From Mycobacterium intracellulare ATCC 13950 (GTDB taxonomy: Bacteria; Actinomycetota; Actinomycetes; Mycobacteriales; Mycobacteriaceae), in NCBI RefSeq assembly GCF_000277125.1, contig NC_016946.1, positions 372,001 to 436,000 of the forward strand: a stretch of 64,000 bases of DNA, written 5' to 3'. The number at the start of each line of letters is the position of its first letter. Position 1 is the first letter of the stretch. Below the pieces are notes generated by a model, which worked only from the letters and a program-made list of their open reading frames with translations, was not told where the DNA came from and ran no database searches. Below are positions 25,286 to 34,287 of this stretch, piece after piece. The position numbers were made by a program, and so were the translations under genes.

Positions 25286-27718
25286 TTACGGCGGCGGCGC
25301 ACCGGGCGGGGCCGGCGGTGGCGGCGCCATCAACGGGATGGTGATCGGCGGCAGCCCCGGAATCTCGACGACCTGCGAGCCGACCGGCACCGGCGCCCCT
25401 TCGGGCGGCGGCGGCGGGGCGGGCGGGATGCCGTTGCTGACCTGAATGGTGATGATCGAGCCCGGAATCGTCGCGCCGCTCGGTGTCGTGCCGACCACCT
25501 CGCCCTGCTTCGCGCTGCTGTTGACGAAGTTGTTCTGGTCGGCGACCTGGAAGCCGGCCTCCTTGATGCGCGCGCGTGCCGCGTCGATGTCCAGGCCCGC
25601 CACGCTCGGCACCCGCGACCCGGGGGAGCCGTCGACGTAGCGCGGGTCGGTGGGCGGCAGTTGCACCGGGCCGAAGTTGGTGGCGATCGGTTTCATCGCG
25701 GTGAACCACGTGCGCGCGGGCTCGTTACCGCCGTAGAGGTCGCCCTCGCCGCAGTGCCGCAACGGGGACGAACACAAGTCCGTGGGGTTGGTGGAGTCGT
25801 CGTAGATGTAGTTGGCCGCCGCGTAGTGGTTGGTGAATCCGACGAAGCCCGAGGAGCGGTGGGCTTCGGTGGTGCCCGTCTTACCGGACATCGGCAGGTC
25901 CCAGCCCGCCGCGCCGGCCGAACCGGACGCCGTGCCGCCGCCCAACGCGTCCTTGCTCATCGCGTTGGCCAGTGTGTTGGCCAGCCCCTCGGGGACCACC
26001 TGATCGCAGGTCTCGGTCGTCACCGCGACTTCGTTGCCCTTGCGGTCGACCACCTTGTCGATCGGGTTCGGCGGGCACCAGGTGCCGCCCGAGGCGAGCG
26101 TGGCCGCGACGTTGGACAGCTCCAGCGCGTTCACCTCGATCGGGCCCAGGGTGAACGATCCGATGTTCTGCCGTTTGACGAAGTCGGCGAGGCTCTCGTT
26201 GCTGTCGGGGTTGTAGTCGCGGGCGGTGCCGGGGTCGGCGTAGGACCGCAGCCCGAGTTTGATCGCCATGTCCACCGTGCGCGTCACCCCGACCTGCTGG
26301 ATCAGCTTGGCGAACGCGGTGTTGGGTGAGGTGGCCAACGCGTCGGTCACGTTCATCGACCCGCGGTAGTTACCGGCGTTGACCACGCACCAGTTGTCCT
26401 TCGGGCAGCCCTTGGCCCCGCCGCTACCCATGCCCTTGGCCTGGAACCGGCCGGGCACCTCGAGGGTGGCGTTGATGCCCATCCCCATGTCCAGGGCCGC
26501 GGCCGTGGTGAAGATCTTGAAGACGGATCCCGCGCCGTCGCCGACCAGGGAGAAGGGTTGCGGGCGCATGGTCTGACCGGCGTCGACGTCCAGCCCGTAG
26601 GTGCGGTTGCTGGCCATCGCCATCACCTTGTGCGACGTCTTGCCGGGCTGGATCACGCTCATCACGCTCGAGATGCCCGGCAGCGTCGGGCTGGCGAACT
26701 TGTCGATGGCCGCCTTGACCGGCAGCTGCACGTCCGGGTCCAACGTCGTCTTGATCAGATAGCCGCCCCGGGCCACCTGTTCCTTGCTGATCCCGGCCCG
26801 GGAGAGGTACTCCTGCACGTAGTCGCAGAAGAACGCCCGATCGCCCGCCGCGATGCAGCCGCGGGGCAACTCGTTGGGCTGCGGCAGGATGCCCAGCGGC
26901 GCGGCCTTGGCGGCCTGCAGCGCCTCGGCCTCCTGCGGGATGTTCTCGATCATGGTGTCCAGCACCAGGTTCCGCCGCGCGAGAGCGCCCTCGGGGTTGG
27001 TGTACGGGTTGAGCGCGCTGGTCGATTGCACCATGCCCGCCAGCAGCGCCGCCTGCTGCCAGTTCAGGTCGGAGGCGTTGATGCCGAAGTAGGTCTGGGC
27101 GGCGTCCTGCACGCCGAACGAGTTGTTGCCGAACGAGACCAGGTTCAGATACCGCGTCAGGATCTCGGGCTTGGTGAAGGTCTTGTCCAGCGTCAGCGCC
27201 ATCCGGATCTCGCGCAGCTTGCGCGCCGGGGTGGTTTCCACCGCCGCGCGCTTCTCCGCGTCGGTCTTCGCGGTGACCAGCAGCTGGTAGTTCTTGATGT
27301 ACTGCTGCTCGATGGTCGACCCGCCGCGCGTGTCCACGTCACCGCGCGCGTAGCCCGCCAGCCCGGTCAGGGTGCCCTTCCAGTCCACCCCGTTGTGGTC
27401 GGCGAACCGCTTGTCCTCGATGGAGACGATCGCCAGCTTCATCGTGTTGGCGATCTTGTCGCTGGGCACCTCGAACCGGCGCTGCGAATACAGCCACGCG
27501 ATGGTGTTGCCCTTGGCGTCGACCATCGTCGTCACCGCCGGCACCTCGCCCTCGAGCAGCTGCGCGGAGCCGTTGGCGACCACTTCGGAGGCCCGATTGG
27601 ACACCAGCCCTATGCCGCCGGCGACGGGAAACAGGAGCGCGGTGGCGACGACGCTGGCCAACAAACAGAACCCCGCGAGCTTCAAGATCGTGAGCGCGGC
27701 CGGGGGGCGGTCTGACAT
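25286..27718 (-). CDS. ponA2: Class A penicillin-binding protein PonA2
   Basis: 810 residues. A short cytoplasmic tail and a membrane helix (about 10-32) precede a GT51 glycosyltransferase domain, with EDKRFADHNGVDWKGTLTG and RGGSTIEQQYIKNY. A transpeptidase domain follows: the active-site Ser is in GSVFKIF (SxxK), and SGKTGTTEA is the KTG motif. One C-terminal PASTA domain (VPSVAGLDIDAARARIKEAG) precedes a Pro-rich tail. It polymerises and cross-links peptidoglycan at the cell surface. Corresponds to Rv3682, and is divergent from whiB4. Confidence 0.96.
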   Translation of the reverse strand: MSDRPPAALTILKLAGFCLLASVVATALLFPVAGGIGLVSNRASEVVANGSAQLLEGEVPAVTTMVDAKGNTIAWLYSQRRFEVPSDKIANTMKLAIVSIEDKRFADHNGVDWKGTLTGLAGYARGDVDTRGGSTIEQQYIKNYQLLVTAKTDAEKRAAVETTPARKLREIRMALTLDKTFTKPEILTRYLNLVSFGNNSFGVQDAAQTYFGINASDLNWQQAALLAGMVQSTSALNPYTNPEGALARRNLVLDTMIENIPQEAEALQAAKAAPLGILPQPNELPRGCIAAGDRAFFCDYVQEYLSRAGISKEQVARGGYLIKTTLDPDVQLPVKAAIDKFASPTLPGISSVMSVIQPGKTSHKVMAMASNRTYGLDVDAGQTMRPQPFSLVGDGAGSVFKIFTTAAALDMGMGINATLEVPGRFQAKGMGSGGAKGCPKDNWCVVNAGNYRGSMNVTDALATSPNTAFAKLIQQVGVTRTVDMAIKLGLRSYADPGTARDYNPDSNESLADFVKRQNIGSFTLGPIEVNALELSNVAATLASGGTWCPPNPIDKVVDRKGNEVAVTTETCDQVVPEGLANTLANAMSKDALGGGTASGSAGAAGWDLPMSGKTGTTEAHRSSGFVGFTNHYAAANYIYDDSTNPTDLCSSPLRHCGEGDLYGGNEPARTWFTAMKPIATNFGPVQLPPTDPRYVDGSPGSRVPSVAGLDIDAARARIKEAGFQVADQNNFVNSSAKQGEVVGTTPSGATIPGSIITIQVSNGIPPAPPPPPEGAPVPVGSQVVEIPGLPPITIPLMAPPPPAPPGAPPP

Positions 27719-27871
27719 GGGTACTACAGTAGCGGCCCCCAGTCACGCCGCCACGCTGCAACTTCGCCCAAAAATTTCGGCGCCCGGGCCCCTCGGGTGC
27801 GCACCGAGAATTTGCGATTGCGTCACAGGTCAGACGGGTAGCCCAGTGTGCAAGATCACTTTCCCGCCGGA

Positions 27872-27907
27872 TTTTTTGGACGAGACGGCACGCTCGTCCC
27901 AAAAAAA
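27872..27907. terminator. Bidirectional terminator-like inverted repeat
   Basis: Six T, GGACGAG, an eight-base loop, CTCGTCC, one extra C and seven A. Read either way this is a 7-bp GC stem extended by T/A pairing and followed by a T-run. That is the classic intrinsic terminator, rare in mycobacteria. Its place between two divergent genes is unusual, because neither flanking gene ends there. Confidence 0.65.
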
Positions 27908-27921
27908 GCGTTATCGGACTG

Positions 27922-27951
27922 TTGCGCAATTGGCACCTGACCACCTAACTT
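27922..27951 (+). promoter_or_regulatory. Candidate SigA promoter for whiB4
   Basis: TTGCGC at 27922-27927, an 18-bp spacer and TAACTT at 27946-27951 (TANNNT pattern). It would give a leader of about 110 bases containing the upstream five-codon frame. Confidence 0.45.
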
Positions 27952-28023
27952 AGACACACGGTGAGATTCAGGTAACACCGATGTACATGGTGAGGCGTAG
28001 ATCGCAGGGTTGGATCTGCACCC

Positions 28024-28054
28024 AAGGAGGGCGGCCGTGACGGGCGGCCGGTAG
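28024..28054 (+). promoter_or_regulatory. Leader mini-ORF with strong ribosome-binding site upstream of whiB4
   Basis: AAGGAGG at 28024-28030 is followed, six bases later, by GTG ACG GGC GGC CGG TAG (28037-28054), a five-codon peptide MTGGR. The Shine-Dalgarno is stronger than that of whiB4 itself (AAAGGG, start 28071). The stop codon is 16 bases before the whiB4 GTG, close enough for translational coupling or attenuation. No similar element is described here from family knowledge. Confidence 0.45.
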
Positions 28055-28070
28055 GGAAAGGGAACGATTC

Positions 28071-28421
28071 GTGTCACCAATACGGCCGGCGGCGCGTAGG
28101 ACAAACATCGCAGCCGCACAAGGTGTACTCCGCAGCGTCGATGCTGAAGAACGGATCGCTTGGGTCTCGAAGGCGCTCTGCCGCACGACCGATCCCGACG
28201 AACTGTTTGTCCGTGGCGCGGCCCAGCGCAAGGCGGCAGTGATCTGCCGGCACTGCCCGGTGATGCAGGAATGCGCGGCAGACGCGCTGGACAACAAGGT
28301 CGAGTTCGGGGTGTGGGGCGGCATGACCGAGCGGCAACGCCGCGCGCTGCTCAAGCAGCACCCCGAGGTGGTGTCCTGGGCGGACTTCTTCGACAAGAGC
28401 AGAAGCCGCACCGCGGGCTGA
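28071..28421 (+). CDS. whiB4: WhiB4 iron-sulfur redox sensor/regulator
   Basis: 116 residues from the GTG at 28071. The four cluster ligands are Cys37, Cys59, Cys62 and Cys68 (CRHC and QEC motifs), followed by the WhiB signature GVWGGMTERQRRALL and a basic C-terminus. The protein is almost identical to tuberculosis WhiB4 (Rv3681c) through the core. Family knowledge: the 4Fe-4S cluster is O2- and NO-sensitive, and the apo-protein binds DNA and represses antioxidant genes. Convergent with the paired ATPase genes, whose stop is 13 bp away. Confidence 0.97.
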   Translation: MSPIRPAARRTNIAAAQGVLRSVDAEERIAWVSKALCRTTDPDELFVRGAAQRKAAVICRHCPVMQECAADALDNKVEFGVWGGMTERQRRALLKQHPEVVSWADFFDKSRSRTAG

Positions 28422-28433
28422 CCGAGTGGGGCC

Positions 28434-29564
28434 CTAGGCGACCGACGTGATCTGGTCGGCGAGGGCCCGCAGCGCTTCCAGATCCGACACGTCAAACGGC
28501 AGCGAAGGAACGCCGATGACCGGCACGTGCGGATTGGCTCCGGTGAATCGGGAGAGCAATCTGACTTCCCGCTTGGCGGTCTGCGCGCGGTCGGCATGAA
28601 TCCGCAGCACGGCCGCGGCCAGCGACGCGGCTTCGGAATCGGTGTCGTGCTCCAGCATCTCGGTGGCGTCGATCGCCCGCTCGGCCGGTAGCGAGCACAA
28701 CGTCGGATGCGTGCGGTTCAAGACCAGCCCGGCGAGCGGCATGCCTTCCTGCGACAGCCGGTCGACGAAGAAGGACGCCTCGCGCAACGCGTCGGGCTCG
28801 GCCGCCGACACCACGACGAATTGCGTGCCACGCCTTTTCAGCAGCGCGTACGTGCGGTCCGCCTTTTCCCGGAAGCCGCCGAAGGTGGCGTCCAGCGATT
28901 GCACGAACGCGGCGGCGTCGCCGAGCATCTGTGAGCCCAGGATGGTCGACATTGCCTTCATGGCCAAACCCATTGCGCCGGTGACCAACCGGCCGATGCC
29001 GCGGCCCGGCGCCAGCAGCAGCCGCCACAACCGGCTGTCCATGAAGCTGCCCAGCCGCTTCGGCGCGTCCAGGAAGTCCAGCGCGTTGCGCGACGGCGGG
29101 GTGTCGACGACCACCAGGTCCCAGCGATCCTCGGCCAGCAGCTGGCCAAGCTTCTCCATCGCCATGTATTCCTGCGTGCCCGCAAGCGAACTGGCGACGG
29201 TCTGATAGAACTGGTTGTCCAGAATCGCTTGTGCGCGACCGGGTCCGGAGTATTGGACCACCATTTCGTCGAAGGTGCGACGCATGTCGAGCATCATCGC
29301 GTGCAGCTCGCCTTCAACCTCCGCCGCCAGCGGGACGCGCTGCGGCGTGTTGCCGAGGTCGTTGACCCCCAGCGCCTGGGCCAGCCGCTTGGCCGGATCG
29401 ATCGTCAAGACGCAGACGTTGCGGCCGTATTCGGCGGCGCGCAGGGCGATCGCGGCCGCGGTGGTCGTCTTGCCCACGCCGCCCGCGCCGCAGCACACCA
29501 CCACCCGGTTCGACGTGTCGGCCAGGATAGCGGCCATATCAAGCGGTTTCGGCGTGGTGCTCAT
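28434..29564 (-). CDS. ArsA/GET3-like ATPase, second subunit
   Basis: 376 residues. Walker A is the deviant type [20 protein letters not shown], with the switch I region [16 protein letters not shown] and switch [18 protein letters not shown]. It belongs to the SIMIBI NTPase group that includes the anion pump ATPase ArsA and the tail-anchored protein targeting factor GET3. Corresponds to Rv3680. It overlaps the first subunit gene by four bases, so the two should be made in equal amounts and work as a heterodimer. No ArsB channel gene is adjacent, which argues against a simple arsenite pump. Confidence 0.9.
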   Translation of the reverse strand: MSTTPKPLDMAAILADTSNRVVVCCGAGGVGKTTTAAAIALRAAEYGRNVCVLTIDPAKRLAQALGVNDLGNTPQRVPLAAEVEGELHAMMLDMRRTFDEMVVQYSGPGRAQAILDNQFYQTVASSLAGTQEYMAMEKLGQLLAEDRWDLVVVDTPPSRNALDFLDAPKRLGSFMDSRLWRLLLAPGRGIGRLVTGAMGLAMKAMSTILGSQMLGDAAAFVQSLDATFGGFREKADRTYALLKRRGTQFVVVSAAEPDALREASFFVDRLSQEGMPLAGLVLNRTHPTLCSLPAERAIDATEMLEHDTDSEAASLAAAVLRIHADRAQTAKREVRLLSRFTGANPHVPVIGVPSLPFDVSDLEALRALADQITSVA

Positions 29565-30580
29565 CGAACTCCCTGCTGTGCAAGCGATTCCGACAGTTCG
29601 TAAAGGCTGCCCAAATCGACCCCGTCGGAGATCGCCGGAAGTTGCAGCCGCGGGACCTTCAGCGCGTCGAGCTGTTGCGCGATCTCGGAGCGGGTGGCGA
29701 TCACGGTCGCGTGCTCGATGGTCTCGGTCAACAGGCCGGCGAAGTCGTTGTCGTTCAACGTGATTCCGGACTTTTCCAGCCCGGCCCGCACCGAGTCGGC
29801 GTCGACGTCCCCCTCGGCGGCCTTCGCCAGATCGGCCGGTTGCAGGTAGGAGGGGATGTTGCGGTTGACGATCACGCTGCCGATCGGCAGCTGCATGTCG
29901 GCGAGCTCCTCGATGGCCTCGAGCGTTTCCTGGACGGGCAGCGCCTCCAGCAGGGTGACCAGGTGAATGGCGGTCTGCTCGGAGTGCAGCAGCTTCACGA
30001 CGCCGTCGGCCTGCGAGTGCACGGGGCCGCCCTTGGCCAGATCGGAGACGGCCTTGGTGACATCGAGAAACCGCGCGATCCGGCCCGTCGGGGGCGCGTC
30101 GACGACGATCGCGTCATACACCGGGAGCCGGTTCTTGTCGACGCGGATCACCGTCTCTTTGATCTTCCCGGTGAGCAGCACGTCGCGCAGGCCGGGCGCG
30201 ATGGTCGTCGCGAACTCGATCGCACCGATGCGGCGCATCGCGCGGCCCGCGATGCCCAGGTTGTAGAACATGTCGAGGTATTCCAGGAATGCGGCCTCGA
30301 TGTCGATCGCCAGGGCGTTGACCTGACCGCCGCGTTCGGCGGTCGCGATCTTCACCTCCTGATAGGGCAGGGGTGGGACGTCGAAGAGTTGCGCAATCCC
30401 TTGGCGGCCCTCGACTTCCACGAGGAGGACTTTGCGGCCGCCGGCCGCCAGCGTGAGCGCCAGCGCCGCCGCGATCGTCGACTTGCCGGTACCGCCTTTG
30501 CCGGTCACAAAATGCAAGCGGGCCTTGGTCAGGCGCGCCGGCCAGCCGACGGCGCTGCCGCCGCTCGATGTGGTTGCCAC
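29561..30580 (-). CDS. ArsA/GET3-like ATPase, first subunit
   Basis: 339 residues. Walker A is [19 protein letters not shown], the P-loop with signature Lys of the SIMIBI class. [18 protein letters not shown] replaces the usual DPA switch I, and switch II is [18 protein letters not shown]. Corresponds to Rv3679. In tuberculosis the pair with Rv3680 is linked to redox and glycerol-related stress, and whiB4 beside it is conserved. Its substrate is unsettled; anion transport is the historical annotation. Confidence 0.9.
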   Translation of the reverse strand: MATTSSGGSAVGWPARLTKARLHFVTGKGGTGKSTIAAALALTLAAGGRKVLLVEVEGRQGIAQLFDVPPLPYQEVKIATAERGGQVNALAIDIEAAFLEYLDMFYNLGIAGRAMRRIGAIEFATTIAPGLRDVLLTGKIKETVIRVDKNRLPVYDAIVVDAPPTGRIARFLDVTKAVSDLAKGGPVHSQADGVVKLLHSEQTAIHLVTLLEALPVQETLEAIEELADMQLPIGSVIVNRNIPSYLQPADLAKAAEGDVDADSVRAGLEKSGITLNDNDFAGLLTETIEHATVIATRSEIAQQLDALKVPRLQLPAISDGVDLGSLYELSESLAQQGVR

Positions 30581-30643
30581 CTTCGCATGCTAGCCCGGCC
30601 GGGCTGGCCGGAGCGGTTCACCTCCGACCGATAAGCTCGCCGC

Positions 30644-30805
30644 ATGAGCCAACCGACCGCCTGGGAGTACGTCACCGTCCCGTTGCTGACGCACGCCACC
30701 AAACAGATCCTCGACCAGTGGGGCGCCGACGGCTGGGAGCTGGTGTCCGTGCTGAACGGCCCGACCGGCGAACAGCACGTCGCCTACCTCAAGCGCCCCA
30801 AGTAG
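30644..30805 (+). CDS. Small DUF4177-like protein
   Basis: 53 residues, shorter than most gene-finding cut-offs (MSQPTAWEYVTVPLLTHATK). WEYVTV, the central WGADGWELVSV and the terminal AYLKRPK match the DUF4177 pattern of a small beta-alpha protein. The stop lies three bases before the ridA start, so the two are co-translated. Corresponds to Rv3678A. Function unknown. Confidence 0.88.
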   Translation: MSQPTAWEYVTVPLLTHATKQILDQWGADGWELVSVLNGPTGEQHVAYLKRPK

Positions 30806-30807
30806 AG

Positions 30808-31275
30808 ATGAGCGCCCAGCCTTCCTGGAAGGCCCGACTGGCCGAGCTCGATCTCGCGCTGCCGGAGGTGGTCGCGCCCCTGGCCTCCTATGTGCCGGCG
30901 GTGCGCACGGGCGACCTGGTCTACACTGCCGGCCAGCTGCCGATGCGGGCCGGGAAGCTGGCGGGCACCGGCAAGCTGGGCGCGGAGGTCACCCCGGACG
31001 AGGGCAAGGCGCTGGCGCGGATCTGCGCGCTCAACGCGTTGGCGGCGGTCGATTCCCTGGTGGGCATCGACTCGGTGACCCGGGTGGTGAAGGTGGTCGG
31101 CTTCGTCGCATCGGCTCCCGGGTTCAATGGCCAGCCCAGCGTCATCAACGGGGCCTCCGACCTGCTCGGCGAGGTCTTCGGCGACCGGGGCGCGCACGCG
31201 CGCTCGGCGGTCGGCGTCTCCGAGCTGCCACTGGACGCGCCGGTGGAAGTGGAGCTGATCGTCGAGGTCGGCTGA
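30808..31275 (+). CDS. RidA/YjgF-family protein
   Basis: 155 residues from the ATG at 30808. The chorismate-mutase-like trimer fold is indicated by GDLVYTAGQLPM, ICALNALAAVDSLVG, VVKVVGFVASAPGF and the C-terminal DAPVEVELIVEV. The catalytic Arg typical of RidA deaminases in the (C/S)RxxV-type segment is not obvious: HARSAVGVSELPLDAPVE has Arg three before Val. Deaminase activity on reactive enamines is therefore likely but not certain. Corresponds to Rv3678c. Followed five bases later by the metallo-beta-lactamase gene. Confidence 0.88.
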   Translation: MSAQPSWKARLAELDLALPEVVAPLASYVPAVRTGDLVYTAGQLPMRAGKLAGTGKLGAEVTPDEGKALARICALNALAAVDSLVGIDSVTRVVKVVGFVASAPGFNGQPSVINGASDLLGEVFGDRGAHARSAVGVSELPLDAPVEVELIVEVG

Positions 31276-31280
31276 CGGTC

Positions 31281-32072
31281 GTGACCGAGGTTGCCGAGCC
31301 GCCGACTCACCCCGCATACGGCAGGTTGCGGGCGGTCACCGACACGGTCTCGGTCCTGTTGGCCGACAACCCGGGCCTGATGACGCTGGAGGGCACCAAC
31401 ACCTGGGTGCTGCGCGGCCCGCGGAGCGACGAGCTGGTCATCGTGGATCCCGGCCCCGACGACGACGAGCACATCGCGAGGGTCGCCGCGCTGGGGCGCA
31501 TCGGTTTGGTGCTGATCAGCCACCGGCACGGCGACCACACCGACGGCATCGACAAGCTCGTCGAGCGCACCGGCGCGACGGTCCGGTCGGCGGGCAGTGG
31601 CTTTCTGCGTGGGCTGGGTGGCGAGCTGGTCGACGGCGAGGTCATCGATGCGGCCGGACTCAGGATCAAGGTCATGGCCACCCCCGGCCACACCGCCGAT
31701 TCGCTGTCCTTCGTCCTCGACGATGCCGTGCTGACCGCCGATACGATCCTGGGCCGCGGCACCACGGTGATGGACTCCGAAGACGGCAGTCTCACCGACT
31801 ATTTGGAATCGCTGCACCGGTTGCGGGGGCTGGGCCGCCGCGCCGCGCTGCCCGGGCACGGGCCGGAGCTGTCCGACCTGGAGGCCGTCGCGCGCGGATA
31901 CATCGCGCACCGGCATGAGCGGCTGGAGCAGGTGCGATCCGCGCTGCGCGAGCTCGGCGAGGACGCGGGGGCCCGCCAGATCGTCGAGCACGTCTACGTC
32001 GACGTCGACGAGAAGCTGTGGGATGCCGCCGAATGGTCGGTGCAGGTGCAGCTGAACCACCTGCGCGGCTAG
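31281..32072 (+). CDS. Metallo-beta-lactamase-fold hydrolase
   Basis: 263 residues from the GTG at 31281. The metal-binding HxHxDH motif is ISHRHGDHTDG, with later ligands in ATPGHTAD and LTADTILG and a terminal PGHGP. The insertion of NTWVLRG near the N-terminus is seen in LACTB2-like hydrolases, which act as RNA endonucleases or thioester hydrolases. Corresponds to Rv3677c. The substrate is unknown. It ends a plus-strand operon with the DUF4177 and RidA genes; convergent with crp across a GC-rich duplicated hairpin. Confidence 0.9.
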   Translation: MTEVAEPPTHPAYGRLRAVTDTVSVLLADNPGLMTLEGTNTWVLRGPRSDELVIVDPGPDDDEHIARVAALGRIGLVLISHRHGDHTDGIDKLVERTGATVRSAGSGFLRGLGGELVDGEVIDAAGLRIKVMATPGHTADSLSFVLDDAVLTADTILGRGTTVMDSEDGSLTDYLESLHRLRGLGRRAALPGHGPELSDLEAVARGYIAHRHERLEQVRSALRELGEDAGARQIVEHVYVDVDEKLWDAAEWSVQVQLNHLRG

Positions 32073-32163
32073 CGCGGAGTCGCCCGGCGAGCGTTCGCGA
32101 GCGTAACGCCATTGCGAAATTGAGCGCCGCAAATTGCAGCCACGAAGCGCTCGCAGACCAGGA

Positions 32164-32253
32164 TTGCGCGCGCGCTTCGCGCGCGCTTACCTCGCTCGGG
32201 GTGGGATTCTCGCTCGGTTGCGCCCGCGCTTCGCGCGCGCTTACCTCGCTCGG
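32164..32253. repeat. 54-bp tandem duplication at the 3' end of crp
   Basis: Copies 32164-32199 and 32218-32253 are 36 bp long with one mismatch (positions 32170/32224), offset by 54 bp. The second copy carries the last three codons and stop of crp. Each copy can form a hairpin of alternating C and G (nine pairs in the first copy, 32166-32186), which is also a potential Z-DNA tract. It lies between convergent genes and may act as a terminator. Confidence 0.8.
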
Positions 32254-32915
32254 CGCGCGAGCCTCTCGGAGTCGGAGATCAGCACGCTCTTGCCCTCGAG
32301 GCGGATCCAGCCGCGGTGGGCGAAGTCGGCCAGCGCCTTGTTCACCGTCTCGCGGGAAGCCCCCACCAGCTGGGCGATCTCCTCCTGCGTCAGGTCGTGG
32401 GTGACCCGCATGGCGCCACCTTCCTGGGTGCCGAAACGCTGGGCGAGCTGCAGCAGCTGCTTGGCCACCCGGCCGGGCACGTCGGTGAAGATGAGGTCGG
32501 CCAGGTTGTTGTTGGTGCGGCGCAGCCGTCGGGCCAGCACCCGCAACAACTGCTCGGCGATCTCGGGGCGATCGGCGATCCACGCCCGCAGCGCGTCGCG
32601 GTCCATCGACACCGCACGCACCTCGGTGATGGTGGTGGCGCTGGAAGTCCGCGGACCCGGGTCGAAGATCGACAATTCGCCGAACATGTCCGACGGGCCC
32701 ATGATCGTCAGCAGGTTCTCGCGTCCATCGGGCGAGCGGCGACCGATCTTCACCTTCCCCGCGACGATGATGTAGAGCCGATCCCCCGGTTCCCCCTCAG
32801 CGAAGACTGTGTGTCCGCGGGGGAAGTCGACGGGTTGCAGCTGCTTGGTCAGCGCCGTGACCGCGCCGGGCTCAACCCCTTGGAAGATTCCTGCCCTTGC
32901 CAGGATCTCGTCCAC
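32241..32915 (-). CDS. crp: cAMP receptor protein Crp
   Basis: 224 residues from the GTG at 32915 ([16 protein letters not shown]), nearly identical to Rv3676. An N-terminal cyclic-nucleotide-binding jelly roll has the phosphate-binding cassette [19 protein letters not shown] long dimer helix and a C-terminal winged helix with [20 protein letters not shown] follow. It binds TGTGA-type palindromes and controls whiB1, rpfA and other genes in tuberculosis. A class III adenylate cyclase lies at the far end of the window. Confidence 0.97.
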   Translation of the reverse strand: MDEILARAGIFQGVEPGAVTALTKQLQPVDFPRGHTVFAEGEPGDRLYIIVAGKVKIGRRSPDGRENLLTIMGPSDMFGELSIFDPGPRTSSATTITEVRAVSMDRDALRAWIADRPEIAEQLLRVLARRLRRTNNNLADLIFTDVPGRVAKQLLQLAQRFGTQEGGAMRVTHDLTQEEIAQLVGASRETVNKALADFAHRGWIRLEGKSVLISDSERLARRAR

Positions 32916-32945
32916 GTTGCCTCTTCAACTTTCCCAGAAAATTAA

Positions 32946-32951
32946 TGTATA
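32946..32951 (-). promoter_or_regulatory. Candidate -10 element for crp
   Basis: TATACA on the minus strand (32951-32946), in an AT-rich patch 31 bp upstream of the crp GTG. The -35 region is poorly conserved, as is usual in mycobacteria. Confidence 0.4.
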
Positions 32952-33018
32952 CGGGCAGGCTGATCCCTTGCTCGCGTGACGAGTCTAGAGGAACGCCATT
33001 GTGTCTAACGTGCCAACG

Positions 33019-33414
33019 CTACACACGATTGGCGTGTCGAGGTGCCCTAAATTGCGGATTGACGTGCGAATGGCCGTGGATTCGCGTTGGCAGGGTCATC
33101 TCGTCGCGGTCGACGAAGCCGACGGCGAATGACGGCGCGGCGTGGCGCGGCCCGTCGTTGCGCCCCGTCAACGCGGGGCCGGGCAGCTGCCGGGCCTCGC
33201 GTCGATGCAGGTATTCGAGCGCCTCGGGCATGCCCTCGGCGGCCAGCGTGCGCATGTCGACACCGCCGGCGCGTTCGAGAAATTCGTCGACATCGGCCAC
33301 CGCCAGGGGGGCACGGGTGAGCTCGGATTCGAGCCGCCCCAGACCCAGCGCCGCGAGCATCAGCAGCACCGGAACCCCGGCCACCAGCAACCATGACACA
33401 CGAAGAGTAAACAT
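33019..33414 (-). CDS. Small membrane protein (Rv3675-like)
   Basis: 131 residues. One N-terminal membrane helix (LLVAGVPVLLMLAALGLGRL) is followed by a soluble domain with DVDEFLERAGGVDMRTLA and YLHRREARQLPG. The topology (helix then soluble tail) suits a small envelope protein. It corresponds to Rv3675 by place and size; function unknown. Divergent from nth and upstream of crp on the same strand, with its stop about 100 bp before the crp start. Confidence 0.8.
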   Translation of the reverse strand: MFTLRVSWLLVAGVPVLLMLAALGLGRLESELTRAPLAVADVDEFLERAGGVDMRTLAAEGMPEALEYLHRREARQLPGPALTGRNDGPRHAAPSFAVGFVDRDEMTLPTRIHGHSHVNPQFRAPRHANRV

Positions 33415-33470
33415 GGCCTTGCATCAACACGAGGTCTCGGCGAGATCACGAAATCAGTACTCTGTCGTAG

Positions 33471-34268
33471 GTGACAGTGGCAAAGTCGTCCGGGCGTTCG
33501 AAATCGACGCCGGCCCAGCCCGATGGCGTCGACGCGGGGCGCTGGTCGCAGGAATCCCGAGTGGCCCTGGTGCGACGGGCGCGGCGGATGAATCGTGCGC
33601 TGGCACAAGCGTTTCCGGATGCGCACTGCGAGCTGGACTTCACCACGCCGCTGGAACTGACCGTCGCCACCATCCTGTCTGCGCAGAGCACCGACAAGCG
33701 GGTCAATCTGACGACGCCGGCGCTGTTCAAGCGGTATCCGTCGGCGCTGGATTACGCCCAAGCCGACCGCGCCGAACTGGAAAACCTGATCCGCCCGACC
33801 GGGTTCTTCCGCAATAAGGCGTCCTCGCTGATCGGCCTGGGGCAGGCCCTGGTCGAACGGTTCGACGGCGAGGTGCCGCCGACGATGGCCGAACTGGTCA
33901 CCCTGCCCGGCGTGGGCCGCAAGACCGCCAACGTCATCCTGGGCAACGCCTTCGGGATCCCCGGCATCACCGTCGACACCCATTTCGCGCGGCTCGTGCA
34001 CCGGTGGCGCTGGACCACGGACAAGGACCCGGTCAAAATCGAGCACTCGGTCGGCGAGCTCATCGAGCGTAGCGAGTGGACGATGCTGAGCCACCGGGTG
34101 ATCTTCCACGGCCGCCGGGTGTGCCACGCGCGCAAACCCGCATGCGGCGTCTGCCTGATCGCCAAGGATTGCCCCTCCTTCGGGCTGGGTCCCACCGAGG
34201 CGCCGCTGGCCGCGCCGCTGGTGAAGGGCCCGGAAACCGAGCACCTGCTGGCGCTGGCCGGGCTCTAA
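33471..34268 (+). CDS. nth: Endonuclease III
   Basis: 265 residues from the GTG at 33471; internal starts nearer residue 20 would give the shorter form of about 245 residues known in tuberculosis. The helix-hairpin-helix [17 protein letters not shown] contains the catalytic Lys and is followed by TVDTHFARL with the catalytic Asp. The 4Fe-4S loop is [17 protein letters not shown] (C-x6-C-x2-C-x5-C). It removes oxidised pyrimidines and cleaves the abasic site. Corresponds to Rv3674c. First of a run of four plus-strand genes ending with marP. Confidence 0.96.
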   Translation: MTVAKSSGRSKSTPAQPDGVDAGRWSQESRVALVRRARRMNRALAQAFPDAHCELDFTTPLELTVATILSAQSTDKRVNLTTPALFKRYPSALDYAQADRAELENLIRPTGFFRNKASSLIGLGQALVERFDGEVPPTMAELVTLPGVGRKTANVILGNAFGIPGITVDTHFARLVHRWRWTTDKDPVKIEHSVGELIERSEWTMLSHRVIFHGRRVCHARKPACGVCLIAKDCPSFGLGPTEAPLAAPLVKGPETEHLLALAGL

Positions 34269-34287
34269 GCACCCGGGGCAGGAGACG

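Larger units (their letters stand above)
27719..28070. other. Divergent ponA2-whiB4 intergenic region
   Basis: A 352-bp gap, unusually AT-rich for this genome. It contains a terminator-like inverted repeat (27872-27907), a SigA-like promoter for whiB4 (27922-27951) and a five-codon upstream reading frame with a perfect ribosome-binding site (28024-28054). I see no longer coding frame and no clear promoter for ponA2. Confidence 0.7.

Noticed and set aside
27816..27841. GATT-N16-GGGTAG as another SigF promoter
   Set aside because: The -35 lacks the GTT core, and an intrinsic terminator lies just downstream, so it would not reach whiB4.
32164..32253. CRISPR-like repeat
   Set aside because: Only two copies with an 18-bp gap, and the repeat includes the crp stop codon. 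No cas genes are present.
33019..33430. Crp-binding palindromes near crp and nth
   Set aside because: I looked for TGTGA-N6-TCACA in the crp, nth, whiB4, acs and dppA upstream regions and saw no match good enough to report.
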